DNA of 64,000 nucleotides from Leadbettera azotonutricia ZAS-9 (GTDB lineage Bacteria > Spirochaetota > Spirochaetia > Treponematales > Breznakiellaceae). Location of the stretch: contig NC_015577.1 of NCBI RefSeq assembly GCF_000214355.1, positions 186,001-250,000 on the forward strand, written 5' to 3'. This document shows positions 8,466 to 18,000 of this stretch, one piece after another. The notes under the pieces are model-generated. The model saw only the letters and a list, made by a program, of their open reading frames with translations. It was not told the origin of the DNA and ran no database searches. The number at the start of each line of letters is the position of its first letter. Position 1 is the first letter of the stretch. The translations under genes and the position numbers were made by a program.

Positions 8466-9461
8466 ATGAGTACCAGAAAGAATGCATCCAAACCGGCATT
8501 GGACAGGTTCTATCAAATTGATGAAGAGATCGCCTCGGGAAAATACCCCAGCGCCAGGAAGCTGGCGGAGACGATAGGGTTCAGCGAGGCTACGATTAAT
8601 CGGGATTTGGCTTTTATGCGGGACAGGCTTTATGCCCCCATTGAATACAGCGCCATTCACCGGGGCCTCTATTATTCGGAAAAGCCTTATCGCCTGCCCG
8701 GCGCGTTCACCTCCATGGAAGATATGCAGGCCCTGGGGATGGCGAAAAACCTGCTTTCCCTTTACCATGACACCCCTCTTTACGATGCAGCAAAGAACCT
8801 TCTGGATAGCTTTACCGCCCCCCTGGCAAGCGACAAGAACCCCGGCTGGTACGAAGACCGCATCATAGTTCCCCCGGTAGCGTCGGCCCCTGTTTCAGAG
8901 GAAACATGGAAGGTCATCACTGCGGGGCTCAAAGAAAACAAGGCCATCATCTTTGAGTATCAGGGCGCCTGGGACGAAGAATTCAAACCCCGCCGGGTGC
9001 GGCCTTATCAGCTCCTTTTTGATACAGGGGTATGGTATCTTTACGCTTATGCCGAAGAACGCAAAGCCATACGCATTTTTTCGCTCCCCAGGATAAAAAA
9101 CCCGGTGCTCACCAAGGACACTTTTACCCTTCCAAAGGATTTCGATTATTGTTCCAATGCAGACGGCAGCAATTTCGGGGTTTTTGCGGGGGAAAAGAAA
9201 TGCCGCTTCGCCATTGCGATTTATGGCGAATCGATCCCCTGGGTCCAGGAGCGGAAATGGGCTGCGGATCAGGCGACTAAAGAAACAGATGATGGGATCA
9301 TTATAAGCTTTACCAGCACCCAATACGGCAAGGTGCTGGAATGGGTGCTTTCCAAAGGCTGCAACGCAATGCCCCTTGGCCCAAATGAACTGGTGCAGGA
9401 CTGGAAAATTCATATCAATTTAATGAAAAAGATGGCAGGCAAATCAACAAACCCGCTCTAA
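8466..9461 (+). CDS. WYL-domain transcriptional regulator
   Basis: 331 residues. Residues about 10-60 are a helix-turn-helix (KLAETIGFSEATINRDLAFMRD); residues about 125-205 contain a WYL domain (WYLYAYAEERKAIRIFSLPRI), followed by a C-terminal WCX-like extension. WYL regulators such as CapW and BrxR repress phage-defence operons and respond to nucleotides or nucleic acid. The ATG lies 2 bases after the stop of the LRR-AAA gene, so the two form one unit, and the palindrome at 6351 is its likely site. A bidirectional terminator follows. Confidence 0.88.
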   Translation: MSTRKNASKPALDRFYQIDEEIASGKYPSARKLAETIGFSEATINRDLAFMRDRLYAPIEYSAIHRGLYYSEKPYRLPGAFTSMEDMQALGMAKNLLSLYHDTPLYDAAKNLLDSFTAPLASDKNPGWYEDRIIVPPVASAPVSEETWKVITAGLKENKAIIFEYQGAWDEEFKPRRVRPYQLLFDTGVWYLYAYAEERKAIRIFSLPRIKNPVLTKDTFTLPKDFDYCSNADGSNFGVFAGEKKCRFAIAIYGESIPWVQERKWAADQATKETDDGIIISFTSTQYGKVLEWVLSKGCNAMPLGPNELVQDWKIHINLMKKMAGKSTNPL

Positions 9462-9474
9462 AAGCGGGGAATTA

Positions 9475-9517
9475 AGCCCCTTTTTTAAGGTGTAGCGAAA
9501 TCGTGTAAAAAGGGGCT
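9475..9517. terminator. Bidirectional terminator between the WYL regulator and brnA
   Basis: AGCCCCTTTTTT at 9475-9486 and AAAAAGGGGCT at 9507-9517 form a 12-bp inverted repeat with T-runs on both strands, between two convergent genes. Confidence 0.65.
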
Positions 9518-9520
9518 GGG

Positions 9521-9832
9521 TTATCGGACTTTTGAGAGGATCTCGGGGTTATTTGCTGCATAGTTCAGCACGTCCGCCATAATGCTCGTGTACCCTTTGC
9601 CCAGGCTCTTGTATTTTGCCACGTCATCCGGGGCAAGCCTGAGAGTTACCACCTGCCGTTTCTTTTTCTGGTCTCGCTCGGCTGCCATGTGTGCAAATTC
9701 TTTGAGGGCCTCCGGAGATAGCTCTGGGGCGGCTTCAAGGTTTATCGGATATTTTGCGGCTTCTTTTATCCGCCGTAAAGCTTCTTTAGGTGGCTTTTGT
9801 CCAGCCTTCCCCTTCGATTTGGTAATAGCCAT
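9521..9832 (-). CDS. brnA: BrnA-family antitoxin
   Basis: 103 residues from ATG at 9832 (MAITKSKGK); the frame extends to 9904 but that overlaps the toxin gene without gain. The basic N-terminal half is followed by the BrnA signature: KKRQVVTLRLAPDDVAKYKSLGKGYTS, a ribbon-helix-helix DNA-binding region. BrnA neutralises BrnT and represses the shared promoter. The gene begins 47 bases before the end of brnT, the usual toxin-first overlapping order. Confidence 0.88.
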   Translation of the reverse strand: MAITKSKGKAGQKPPKEALRRIKEAAKYPINLEAAPELSPEALKEFAHMAAERDQKKKRQVVTLRLAPDDVAKYKSLGKGYTSIMADVLNYAANNPEILSKVR

Positions 9833-10103
9833 TGTATGACCTCCGTTCTTTTTTGGTAGCAATACGAGCGGTAATAATCCGTTTTGCATTGCCCCTTTCG
9901 GCATAAACTACAAAAAGCGTTTTACCCACCATGCCCAGGGTTTGCCAGCGTTCTTCCCCTGAGGTATTGCCCTCGCTTTTATCCTCGCGCTCTAAACGGT
10001 TTCCATCCCAGAAGATATATTGAGCATCTTCAAAATCGACATGATGAAGACGCTTATTTGTTGCGTTCTTTTCATCATCCCAGTCTATGCCGTCTAGTCG
10101 CAT
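9786..10103 (-). CDS. brnT: BrnT-family ribonuclease toxin
   Basis: 105 residues from ATG at 10103. Diagnostic pieces are IDWDDEKNATNKRLHHVDFEDA at the N-terminus, GEERWQTLGMVGKTLFVVYAE in the middle and RIITARIATKKERRSYNGYY, the region with the catalytic Arg residues of the RelE-like BrnT fold. BrnT cleaves RNA when released from BrnA. It is the first gene of the pair and has its own consensus promoter at 10110-10138. The C-terminal 15 residues overlap the antitoxin gene. It appears intact. Confidence 0.88.
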   Translation of the reverse strand: MRLDGIDWDDEKNATNKRLHHVDFEDAQYIFWDGNRLEREDKSEGNTSGEERWQTLGMVGKTLFVVYAERGNAKRIITARIATKKERRSYNGYYQIEGEGWTKAT

Positions 10104-10109
10104 GATTAA

Positions 10110-10138
10110 AATGTATTACTTTTTGTATGCTCTGTCAA
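10110..10138 (-). promoter_or_regulatory. Promoter of brnT-brnA
   Basis: On the minus strand: TTGACA (10138-10133), 17 bases, TACATT (10115-10110), with the brnT ATG seven bases on. Leader is extremely short. BrnA would be expected to repress here. Confidence 0.7.
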
Positions 10139-10142
10139 GCAA

Positions 10143-10265
10143 TTACGGCATTATGTAGGTTTTCTTGTTTGTCTTTTCCCCGATTCCATTTAATGACCTT
10201 AATTTTTCGATAGTGGTTCCCATGAGTAAAATATCATTTATGGTTTTGGCTGCCTTACCATTTTT
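10143..10265 (-). pseudogene. Relic of a winged-helix C-terminus
   Basis: An open stretch of 40 codons without a plausible start (stop upstream) reads GKAAKTINDILLMGTTIEKL and then an R-S-L-N-G-I-G stretch before a terminal T-Y-I-M-P. The helix-turn-helix-wing pattern resembles the last domain of RecG-like or Fic-like ATPases and adenylyltransferases. It is probably what remains of a deleted gene just upstream of brnT. Identification is by pattern only. Confidence 0.3.
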
Positions 10266-10342
10266 TTACAGTGTAAAGATGCTAAGCGCCGGTTTTTCCG
10301 GTAGCTTTTTGCTATTTCCTTATGACATAAGGATTTAACTAT

Positions 10343-10415
10343 TAGCAGGAGTAGGACTCGAACCTACGACCTCCGGGTTATGAGCCCGACGAGCTGCCAA
10401 CTGCTCTATCCTGCG
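10343..10415 (-). tRNA. Initiator tRNA-fMet (CAT anticodon)
   Basis: The minus strand folds as a full cloverleaf: acceptor CGCAGGA/TCCTGCT, D stem GAGC/GCTC, anticodon stem GTCGGG-CTCATAA-CCCGG with the three G-C pairs that mark initiators, and T arm GTAGG-TTCGAGT-CCTAC. Position 1 is C and position 72 is T, so the first pair cannot form, another initiator hallmark (C-A in E. coli). CCA is not encoded. Confidence 0.93.
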
Positions 10416-10427
10416 TCGTGTTTTAAG

Positions 10428-10456
10428 AATATAGCCTTTTGGCCGGAAAGTGTCAA
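10428..10456 (-). promoter_or_regulatory. Promoter of the initiator tRNA
   Basis: Minus strand TTGACA (10456-10451), 17 bases, TATATT (10433-10428), 12 bases before the mature tRNA end. Near-consensus housekeeping promoter. Confidence 0.85.
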
Positions 10457-10529
10457 CTGCCTCTTCTATGCCATAAATTTATAGGGTATAGTAAGATCAG
10501 AGTAAATTTGCATTCCAGGGAGCTTCATA

Positions 10530-10952
10530 ATGGCTATAAAATACGAAAATAAAGTCCTTTTTATCATTGTTTGCTTATTGTTAGCTGTTATGAACAGTTC
10601 CTTCGGACAAGAAACCCAGTCATTTGAAGGTGAATGGACAAATATTACTTCAACCATGCTTGCATATCAGTTCTTCCTAAATGACAATGGGGAAATATCG
10701 GCAACTATGCTTGTTTTTTCAGGAAACAAGTGTGCCATTAAGTCTATGCAAGGCATTTTAGGTTTTGGGACACAAACGACATGGGAAGGAACATTCAAGG
10801 TAAATATTGGAAATAAGACGATTGACCTTATTGATGATTTTGGTGATGCCGATAGGTATAGATATGTATTTTCAGAGGACGAAGAAAACTTTATTTTAAA
10901 ATTGAAAGACTCGGATGGCGATATTACAACCTGGTATAAAAGGAAGTCCTAA
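10530..10952 (+). CDS. Small secreted protein, lipocalin-like
   Basis: 140 residues. An N-terminal signal peptide (hydrophobic about 9-24, cleavage near S-F-G-Q) is followed by an about 110-residue all-beta domain: F-E-G-E-W at the start and a closing I-T-T-W-Y-K-R-K. This pattern resembles lipocalin-like small periplasmic domains found in many host-associated bacteria. A GGGAG sits nine bases before the ATG. Low GC compared with its neighbours. Function unknown. Confidence 0.65.
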   Translation: MAIKYENKVLFIIVCLLLAVMNSSFGQETQSFEGEWTNITSTMLAYQFFLNDNGEISATMLVFSGNKCAIKSMQGILGFGTQTTWEGTFKVNIGNKTIDLIDDFGDADRYRYVFSEDEENFILKLKDSDGDITTWYKRKS

Positions 10953-10977
10953 ATTCGGGGGACACGTCCACTCTCCA

Positions 10978-10996
10978 GGCCAGAGATGCTCTGGCC
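10978..10996. other. Hairpin without T-run downstream of the secreted protein
   Basis: GGCCAGAG-ATG-CTCTGGCC, a perfect 8-bp stem with a 3-base loop. The flanking GGGGGACACGTCC text does not belong to either neighbouring gene and may be the edge of a lost mobile element. No function assigned. Confidence 0.35.
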
Positions 10997-11039
10997 GAGG
11001 TCTACCGCTGCCTGTATAACTAACCCTGCCTAAATCAAT

Positions 11040-11372
11040 TTAGGACTTTCTCTGCGTATCCTGCTGTAATTCTTTTAGCCTGGCAGCCATGACGTTTTCT
11101 ATATCCTGCAGAACCTGTTCCTCAAATTTTTTTATAGCATCCGGGGAATAATCCTTTTTGGAAAACAAGTCCGGAGAATCAATCGCAAGGGCTGCGGCAA
11201 TACGTTCCAGCATCTCCGGGGAGGGGAATTTTTTGCCTGTTTCTATCATCCCAATATAATGAGTGGATGTATTTACCTTTTCTGCGAGTTTTGCCTGGGA
11301 AATGCCGGAAATTCTCCGTTGCTCCTTCATATTGAGGGCTAATAAAGCTCTAAGACTTGTCATAACCTTCAA
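11040..11372 (-). CDS. XRE-family helix-turn-helix regulator
   Basis: 110 residues from TTG at 11372, which has GGAG seven bases upstream; an ATG three codons in (11363) is the alternative. Residues about 14-70 are a Cro/C1-type HTH (GISQAKLAEKVNTSTHYIGM with IETGKKFPSPEMLERIA next). The C-terminal 40 residues are a charged helix. It is divergent from the lipoprotein cluster and its upstream region overlaps the promoter at 11414, so it may control that cluster; no operator has been identified with certainty. Confidence 0.85.
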   Translation of the reverse strand: MKVMTSLRALLALNMKEQRRISGISQAKLAEKVNTSTHYIGMIETGKKFPSPEMLERIAAALAIDSPDLFSKKDYSPDAIKKFEEQVLQDIENVMAARLKELQQDTQRKS

Positions 11373-11413
11373 TAAATAGCTCCATTCCTAAAGTCTTAGA
11401 GACATCCAAGGAC

Positions 11414-11443
11414 TTGACAACTTCCTGTAAAGAAATAGATAAT
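11414..11443 (+). promoter_or_regulatory. Promoter of the first surface-lipoprotein cluster
   Basis: TTGACA (11414-11419), 18 bases, GATAAT (11438-11443). The surrounding sequence is repeated nearly base for base at 21939-21968 in front of the second cluster. Confidence 0.75.
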
Positions 11444-11541
11444 ACTTTCTATTAGGCAGTAATAAAATGATGATTTTCAGAGTTTTTTTACTTTCTTAAG
11501 AAAACAATGCCGGCGGGCCTGGTACGTAAAGGAGTTCTATT

Positions 11542-12585
11542 ATGAAGAAAAGCTTGTTTCTGCTCAAAGCCTGGGTGCTGCTTAGCGTAGCTTTTGCATT
11601 GACGGGATGCCTCCTGGCAACCGATGATTCCGGGGATAAGGATGAAGTTCCGGCAAAGTACAAGGAGTTTTTCAATTACCCTGACGGGAGGAAAAATTCT
11701 ACCGGCTTTCTGGAAATAAGAAATTCGGTAGCGTCTCCTGCCTTGTTGTTTACTGATTCTGTGCTGCCCGCTAATTATATAGGCACGGTGGACAGCCTTT
11801 CGACTATAAAAGTCAAATTACCGGAACAAAAATTCTACACCATTGTGGCAGTTGATAAGGCGCTCTATGAAGAACGGGGAACCCAGGCATCCCAATACAG
11901 CGATCTGACCTTTTATTCCAATACCCAGCCGTATTCCATGGCGGTAACAGCAAGCAATACCTGGGGGGGCGGTACATGGATCATCAATAACAATACCACT
12001 TACTGGGTTTCTCTGCGTAAATCCGATCTCAGCGGTACCGTTTATGCGGTTGCAGCTCCCAACGCCAAAAGGGTATCTGTTCCCATTCAAATCGGGCAAA
12101 ACTTCGATTATATCCCCCATTTTTATAAAGAACTAAAATACGATGGAAGGGTGATTGCCTTGGTTGAAAGCGATCAATTAAAAAGCGCCGATACGGTTGC
12201 AACCACCGAGGCGCAGTCAACATTTACGACAGACATTGCGCCGACAACGGTACCAAGCGCCAGTATTAAGCCGGCGATATTGTTCACCAATAGCAGCGAT
12301 AAAACTGTCCGTGTTTATTCCGGGCAGAATAATCAATTAAGCAACGGCGCTTCACAGGATTTTGCCTTGGCTTCAGGCAGTACCCAGATGTTTACGAACT
12401 ATGTTGATGCAGGCAGCAATACAAATAGTATCAATTTTGCTTCCATCGCCTGGTCTAACAGAGTTCCCGTTACCCAGAATATGGTAATGCAAATTAATAA
12501 GGTGTATCGAATTGTCCTTGGCGGGGCAAATGATAGTTATACAACCACCGTAACAGAGGAAGACGCATCGGCTTACTTTAATTAG
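11542..12585 (+). CDS. Lipoprotein of the surface-protein cluster
   Basis: 347 residues. Signal MKKSLFLLKAWVLLSVAFAL with lipobox L-T-G-C (Cys 23). AAAGGAG lies seven bases before the ATG. The mature protein is rich in Ser, Thr, Asn and short beta strands, with no catalytic motif I recognise; two similar halves may be present (LLFTDSVLPANY and ILFTNSSDKTVRVY stretches). It is the first of three consecutive lipoprotein genes (11542, 12622, 15060) transcribed together from the promoter at 11414, so it is probably a component of the same cell-surface assembly. Its first codons are also found fused to the second adhesin at 22027. Confidence 0.7.
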   Translation: MKKSLFLLKAWVLLSVAFALTGCLLATDDSGDKDEVPAKYKEFFNYPDGRKNSTGFLEIRNSVASPALLFTDSVLPANYIGTVDSLSTIKVKLPEQKFYTIVAVDKALYEERGTQASQYSDLTFYSNTQPYSMAVTASNTWGGGTWIINNNTTYWVSLRKSDLSGTVYAVAAPNAKRVSVPIQIGQNFDYIPHFYKELKYDGRVIALVESDQLKSADTVATTEAQSTFTTDIAPTTVPSASIKPAILFTNSSDKTVRVYSGQNNQLSNGASQDFALASGSTQMFTNYVDAGSNTNSINFASIAWSNRVPVTQNMVMQINKVYRIVLGGANDSYTTTVTEEDASAYFN

Positions 12586-12621
12586 TCTCCGGCGGGTACG
12601 GGCCCAATGGGGGGAGGATAT

Positions 12622-15048
12622 ATGAAAAAAAACGCTGTCATGGTTCTTATGGCCGGAATATTATTGGCCTTGGCGGGCTGCAGTAATCCTTCCAGTTCGG
12701 GATCGCCGGATACAGGTCCAGAGGACAAACCCAAAACCTATGTCCGGCTCATTAACCCCAATGTTTTTCCGGTCAGCCTGTACAGCGATTTCTCGCATTT
12801 GACCCTCATTGCCCGTATCGGCGCCAGGGAATCTTCCATTGCGCTCGAACGGGATGCCAACCCCCAGGGAGCCCAATTTTTTCCTGTCTACCATATTTCT
12901 CTTGAGGGGGTAGAATTCCCCTATGACGGGACTGCCTTTATAGCCCGTATAGACGCGGGCACTACCACAGATATACCTATTCCCAATTTATCCGAAGTGC
13001 CTGAGACAGATCGGGCAAGGCCCCTTGTCGGTAATGCCTACCTAAAGGTACAAAACGCCGGCGCTTCTTCCCTAACCCTGCGCCGGGGAAGCACGGAAAT
13101 ACGGCCCGAGGGTATGCAGTCAACCATCCTGAACGGAGGCGAAACAGGGCTTTACGTGGTATCACCGGGGCCTGTTTCTTCTTATTCATTCAGGAAGAAC
13201 ACTGTCGAACAGGTGGACTTCCCCGCCGGGATAACTGAATTTACCGCCGGGCATTTTTATTCTTTCCAATTTAACGGCGCTGCGCTTATTGTAGTTGCCG
13301 ATAGAATCCTTACCATAGATGAAGCCCTGAATGAGGCGGAGAACGATGACCCTGGCCAGCAGAACATAGCGCCTGCAATGCCTGCGGTAATTGCGGGGGA
13401 CGGCTTTATAACCATAAGCTGGAACACCACAGCGGGCGCTGTTGGCTACGAAGTTTATTATGGTACAGGAAATACACCGCCAGCAGTACCGGCCAAAACC
13501 GTACAGACTGCCACCACAGTAATAAACGGCCTTGCCAATAAAACAATTTATTATGTCTGGGTAAAAGCTGTTTATGCCGCCGAAAAGAGCGATTACAGTC
13601 CCATGGCCCAGGGGACGCCCTGGCCGGGCTTAGAAAGACCTGAAGTACCAGGCGCCCTCAGGATAATATCCGGTGTAGAACAGCTTACCATTAATTGGGA
13701 CGAATCCGGCGGCGCTGCTTTTTATGATGTGTACATCAACGTAAACCCATCGCCCCCATCAGCATACCGGCTTAGGGTAACGGAAGCATCGGCGGTGCTA
13801 AATGCACTCGCAAATGGAACCATTTACTATATATGGGTAAAGGCGGGAAACAGCAGCGGCACAAGCGGCTTTAGCCCCATGGAAGCCGGGACGCCTTCAT
13901 TGCCTCTTTCGCCTCCGGCTGTTCCGGCAGCGCCGGTCGTTATACCGGGAAGCGGAGAATTATCCGTACAGTGGCTGCCGGTAGAAATGGCAACAGCCTA
14001 CGAAGTTTGGGCCGGTACATCCAATAACCCCTCGTCGGCAATAAAGCAGGGCGCCGATATTCCGGCCAGCGGCGAACTGGGAACGACCATTACCGGGCTT
14101 ATTAACGGAACCGTTTATTCAGTATGGATAAGGGCGAAAAACAATGTCGGTACAAGCGGTTTCAGCCTCCGTTCCATGGGAACACCCTCGGCATTTGCGG
14201 CGGCGCCGGCCGCCCCCGATGGGCCTGTGCTAACAGCAGGGTACAGCATGCTTACCCTGACATGGGCGCCCGTAGAAGGAGCGCTGTATTATGAAGTACT
14301 CATCGGCGTAAGTCCTTCCATAACCAATGCGCATACCTACCAGGACGCTGTTGATTCTGTAAGCCTAACCATAAACGGACTTACCAACGGAACCCGGTAC
14401 TATGCATGGGTTATTGCAAAGAACAGCGCAGGGACAAGCGGCCCCAGCCCCGCTGCATCGGAAGCCCCTTCTGTCTATTTGGCAGTGCCTGAAACACCCG
14501 GAACACCGGTAATTAACACCGGAAATACCCAGCTTTTGGTAAGCTGGAACGCAGCGCCCGGGGCAGAAGAATACGAAGTGTATTACGGGACCGGAACCCC
14601 TTCTACCCTGTGGGGAACAGTAAGCGAAACTTCTGCCCGTATCAGCGGCTTAACCAACGGAACAGCTTATACGGTACGGATACGATCCAAAAACAGAACC
14701 GGAGTATCCGATTGGAGCGGGACCGCAAGCGGAATTCCATCGGGAGCCGGAATCCTTTCTGTTGTTGTGGGTTTTAATTACGGACAGATAACCATTACGG
14801 GGAACAGCGGAAATAACGGCATCTCCAAAAGCAGCGCAGACGGAATGTCCGGCAGCCTTTCCCTGAGCGCTGTAGGATACACCAATGTTGTCTGGTATGC
14901 GGACGGAGACACCACTCAACCCATTACCGGCGGGAGCATTACCCTGGATGCAGCAAATTACGATATACAGCTCCACTATATAACCTTTACGGGAAATCGA
15001 AACGGCGTTCTTTACTCCCGGGAAATCAACTTTACCGTTTTTGACTAA
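12622..15048 (+). CDS. Multi-Fn3 lipoprotein
   Basis: 808 residues from ATG at 12622, preceded by GGGGGAGG; lipobox L-A-G-C. The first 240 residues are a beta-rich region unlike the rest. About five fibronectin type III domains follow (roughly 245-335, 340-425, 430-520, 525-615, 620-705), each with a W near the start, Y-E-V-Y-Y and a closing N-G-T-x-Y-x-V/I-W-V. The last 95 residues form another beta domain common in treponeme surface lipoproteins, with V-V-W-Y-A-D-G. Fn3 arrays act as spacers or carbohydrate- and protein-binding modules. Second gene of the lipoprotein cluster, 36 bases after the first. Confidence 0.83.
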   Translation: MKKNAVMVLMAGILLALAGCSNPSSSGSPDTGPEDKPKTYVRLINPNVFPVSLYSDFSHLTLIARIGARESSIALERDANPQGAQFFPVYHISLEGVEFPYDGTAFIARIDAGTTTDIPIPNLSEVPETDRARPLVGNAYLKVQNAGASSLTLRRGSTEIRPEGMQSTILNGGETGLYVVSPGPVSSYSFRKNTVEQVDFPAGITEFTAGHFYSFQFNGAALIVVADRILTIDEALNEAENDDPGQQNIAPAMPAVIAGDGFITISWNTTAGAVGYEVYYGTGNTPPAVPAKTVQTATTVINGLANKTIYYVWVKAVYAAEKSDYSPMAQGTPWPGLERPEVPGALRIISGVEQLTINWDESGGAAFYDVYINVNPSPPSAYRLRVTEASAVLNALANGTIYYIWVKAGNSSGTSGFSPMEAGTPSLPLSPPAVPAAPVVIPGSGELSVQWLPVEMATAYEVWAGTSNNPSSAIKQGADIPASGELGTTITGLINGTVYSVWIRAKNNVGTSGFSLRSMGTPSAFAAAPAAPDGPVLTAGYSMLTLTWAPVEGALYYEVLIGVSPSITNAHTYQDAVDSVSLTINGLTNGTRYYAWVIAKNSAGTSGPSPAASEAPSVYLAVPETPGTPVINTGNTQLLVSWNAAPGAEEYEVYYGTGTPSTLWGTVSETSARISGLTNGTAYTVRIRSKNRTGVSDWSGTASGIPSGAGILSVVVGFNYGQITITGNSGNNGISKSSADGMSGSLSLSAVGYTNVVWYADGDTTQPITGGSITLDAANYDIQLHYITFTGNRNGVLYSREINFTVFD

Positions 15049-15059
15049 GGGGGAAGAAC

Positions 15060-18000
15060 ATGAAAATTGCCAGCAAATTTCTTTTAGCGGCCCCGATGCT
15101 GCTCCTGCTCTGCTTTGCCGGATGCGAAAACCCTTTTACGCAGAAACCATTTGTCCTGGAATCCTCAAGCCAAGGGTATGTTGCGGTACACTTTGAAACC
15201 CCCCAGGAAGTTTATGGGGAAAACACCGGCGAAGGCAAAGAACGCACCCTTTACCCCGAATTATCCGCATTTACCAAATACGAGCTGAGCTTCAGCAACG
15301 GCCCGGAAGCCCGGCCCCCGTTTACCGTACAGCCTGGCGGCAATAGTGTCATTGAGCTTGCAGTGGGCAGCTGGACGATTACCGCTATTGCCTATAGCGG
15401 CTCCGAAGGCTCCTACACCGAAGCCGCCCGGGGAAGCGCATCGCCTGTAACCATAAGCATTGGCCAAACCGCCACCGCGGACATTGCCCTTATCCCCTCC
15501 GCCGGAGGCATAGGCTTTTTTAACTACACTGTCGATCTGCCTCCCGGCGCGGCGGGAAACCTTGTTGTTGCCACCCCGGAAGGGGGAAGCGTAAACGGCG
15601 GAAACATACCCCTGGATAACTCCGCTGTTAACGGAACCTTAAATTTGCTTTCTGGCCAGTACATCATGAGCCTGACCCTGGCATTGGACGGGAAACGCAG
15701 CGGCAGAACCGAGATTCTCCATGTGTACCCCAATCTGACCAGCCGGGCGGCGTACGCTTTTTCCGAATTCGACTTCCGGGCGGTAATGGATTTAACCCAT
15801 AACACCTGGATCCCCAGGATTTTAGTAAACCCCGGCGACACCCAGTGGTATGCATTCAACGCCGAAGCGGGCAAAACCTACCAGATACAGTGGAACGACG
15901 CCGTTCAGGGCGACGCCTCCAAAAGCCTGGATATAGAAGTTTCCGCAGTAAGGGGCGACGGCACGGCCATTTTTACAAACCGCGACAGCGGGTGGAATTC
16001 GCCGGAAACGATTTCCGGCCTTTCTGGCCCGGTATACATAGCGGTCCAGGGGAAAAGCGGCAGCTCAACGGGAACATACGCCATAAAGTACTATGATACG
16101 GATGCAGTGGTTCCCCAGGGGATCATGGCCATCGGCTCGGTGAATACGTCCCTCATACCGGCGGCCATTATTTCGTGGAACTCTGTGGAAGAAGTGAGCG
16201 CGTACCGCCTTTACCGCGCGCTCCTGAGCGGCGGCCCCTATACCAAAATCGCCGACCAAAGTTCCACGGTTTTTACCGACGAAAATGTCATGGGGAATAT
16301 TACCTATTATTACAAGGCTGCCGCGTACAACGCCAACGGAGAAGGAGAGCTATCCCCGGCGGCGTCCGGCACCATGCCCGCTTCGCATCCAGCGGCTATA
16401 ACAGCCCTTGCAAACAATGCCTGGACGGGGGGAACCATAGGCGCGGCGGGCGTTGTCGGCTGGTATAAGTTTACCGCCGAAAGCGCCAAGACTTATTATA
16501 TCCAGTGGAACGACGCCGTTCAGGGTGACGCCTCCAAAAGCCTGGACATAAAAGTTAGCGCCTATTCCGCCGCTGGGGACGTGCTCTTTGAAAACGAAGA
16601 CAGCGCCTGGATGGTTCCGAAGACCATTTCCGGCCTGAACGGGATGGTCTACCTTAAAGCCGCAGCCCAGAACGGCAGTAATACAGGAAGCTACAGCATC
16701 AGGCAGCATGATCTTGATAATTCGATTGAGCAGATTCCTGAAAATGTAACTGTCAGTGCAGGAAGTGAACAACTTACAGTAAGCTGGACAGGGATATCCG
16801 AAGCTGATAATTATGATATTTACTACACGAACGATACAAATATGCCGACATCGCCATCGTTAACGGTAACAGATCCTTCCGTCGTAATCACCGGACTTAC
16901 TAACGGAATAACGTACAGCATCTGGGTAAAGGCAAGAAACGCGACAAGTGCAAGTAACGCGAGTTCTGTTGCAACCGGCAAACCCATTGGAACCATGGGA
17001 GCAGTTACGGTGAGTCCCGGGGATGGACAGCTGAATTTATCCTGGGCCGCTGTTGCGGGGGCCGATGAGTACGAGGTTTATTATGATACCACCCCGGTTT
17101 GCCCGGAAAGTCCGGCACAGACAGTTACCGTTCCGACAGCGCTTATTGACGGCCTAACCAACGGTATAGTGTATTATGCGTGGGTGAGGGGTAAAAACTC
17201 AAACGGAAGCGGTACAAGCGAAATGGTTACCGGGAAGCCCTTGGGGACACCGGGAACACTTACCATAAACGATACCGGAATAAGCCAGCTTACAATTACC
17301 TGGGGTGTAGTTTCTGGCGCCGATGAATATGAAGTTTATTACGGAACAGGTACGCCAACAACCCTTTGGAATACTGTAAGCGGTACTGCTGTAACAATTA
17401 CCGGGCTTACCAATGGTATAAGCTATACAGTACAGATACGGGCAAGAAACACCACAGGGGTTTCAGTTTTCAGCCCAACAGCAGCAGGAACCCCGTCAAT
17501 ACGGCCGGGATTGTTTGACGGAACTATAGACGGCGCTTTTTACATCGGTCCCCATACGATAGCATTATCCGCATCGTATCTTTCCGCAAACGCAGTCAAC
17601 GGTCATGATTACCTGATAATAATAGGAGAGGATGAATCCCTTGCGCCTCTTACCCTATCGTATCCGGATAAAACCATCGGCATTGCACTTATGGGACTTG
17701 GAGACGAGCGAACTATTTCCTTAAATGCAAACGGCAGTATGTTTACGGTTTCCCAGGGAGTTACCCTTACTTTAAAGGATAATCTTGTTCTTGCAGGACG
17801 AACAGCAAACAATGCTTCTCTTATACGAATTAATGATAGCGGCAGCTTTACCATGGAAGGGGGGACCATCAGCGGGAATACCTCCTCCTCCTACAGCAGC
17901 GGCGGCGGCGTGTATGTTTCTAGCGGCAGCTTTACCATGGAAGGGGGAACCATCAGCGGGAATACCTCCTCCTCCTACAGCAGCGGCGGCGGCGTGTATG

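Noticed and set aside
10287-10315. Hairpin GCCGG-TTTTT-CCGG followed by TTTTT, plus strand
   Set aside because: It would be a plus-strand terminator, but no plus-strand gene precedes it; left out for lack of context.
11378-11412. Operator for the XRE regulator (AAGTCTTAG...CAAGGACTT)
   Set aside because: The arms differ at two of nine positions and the duplicate promoter at 21939 lacks the left arm, so support is too weak.
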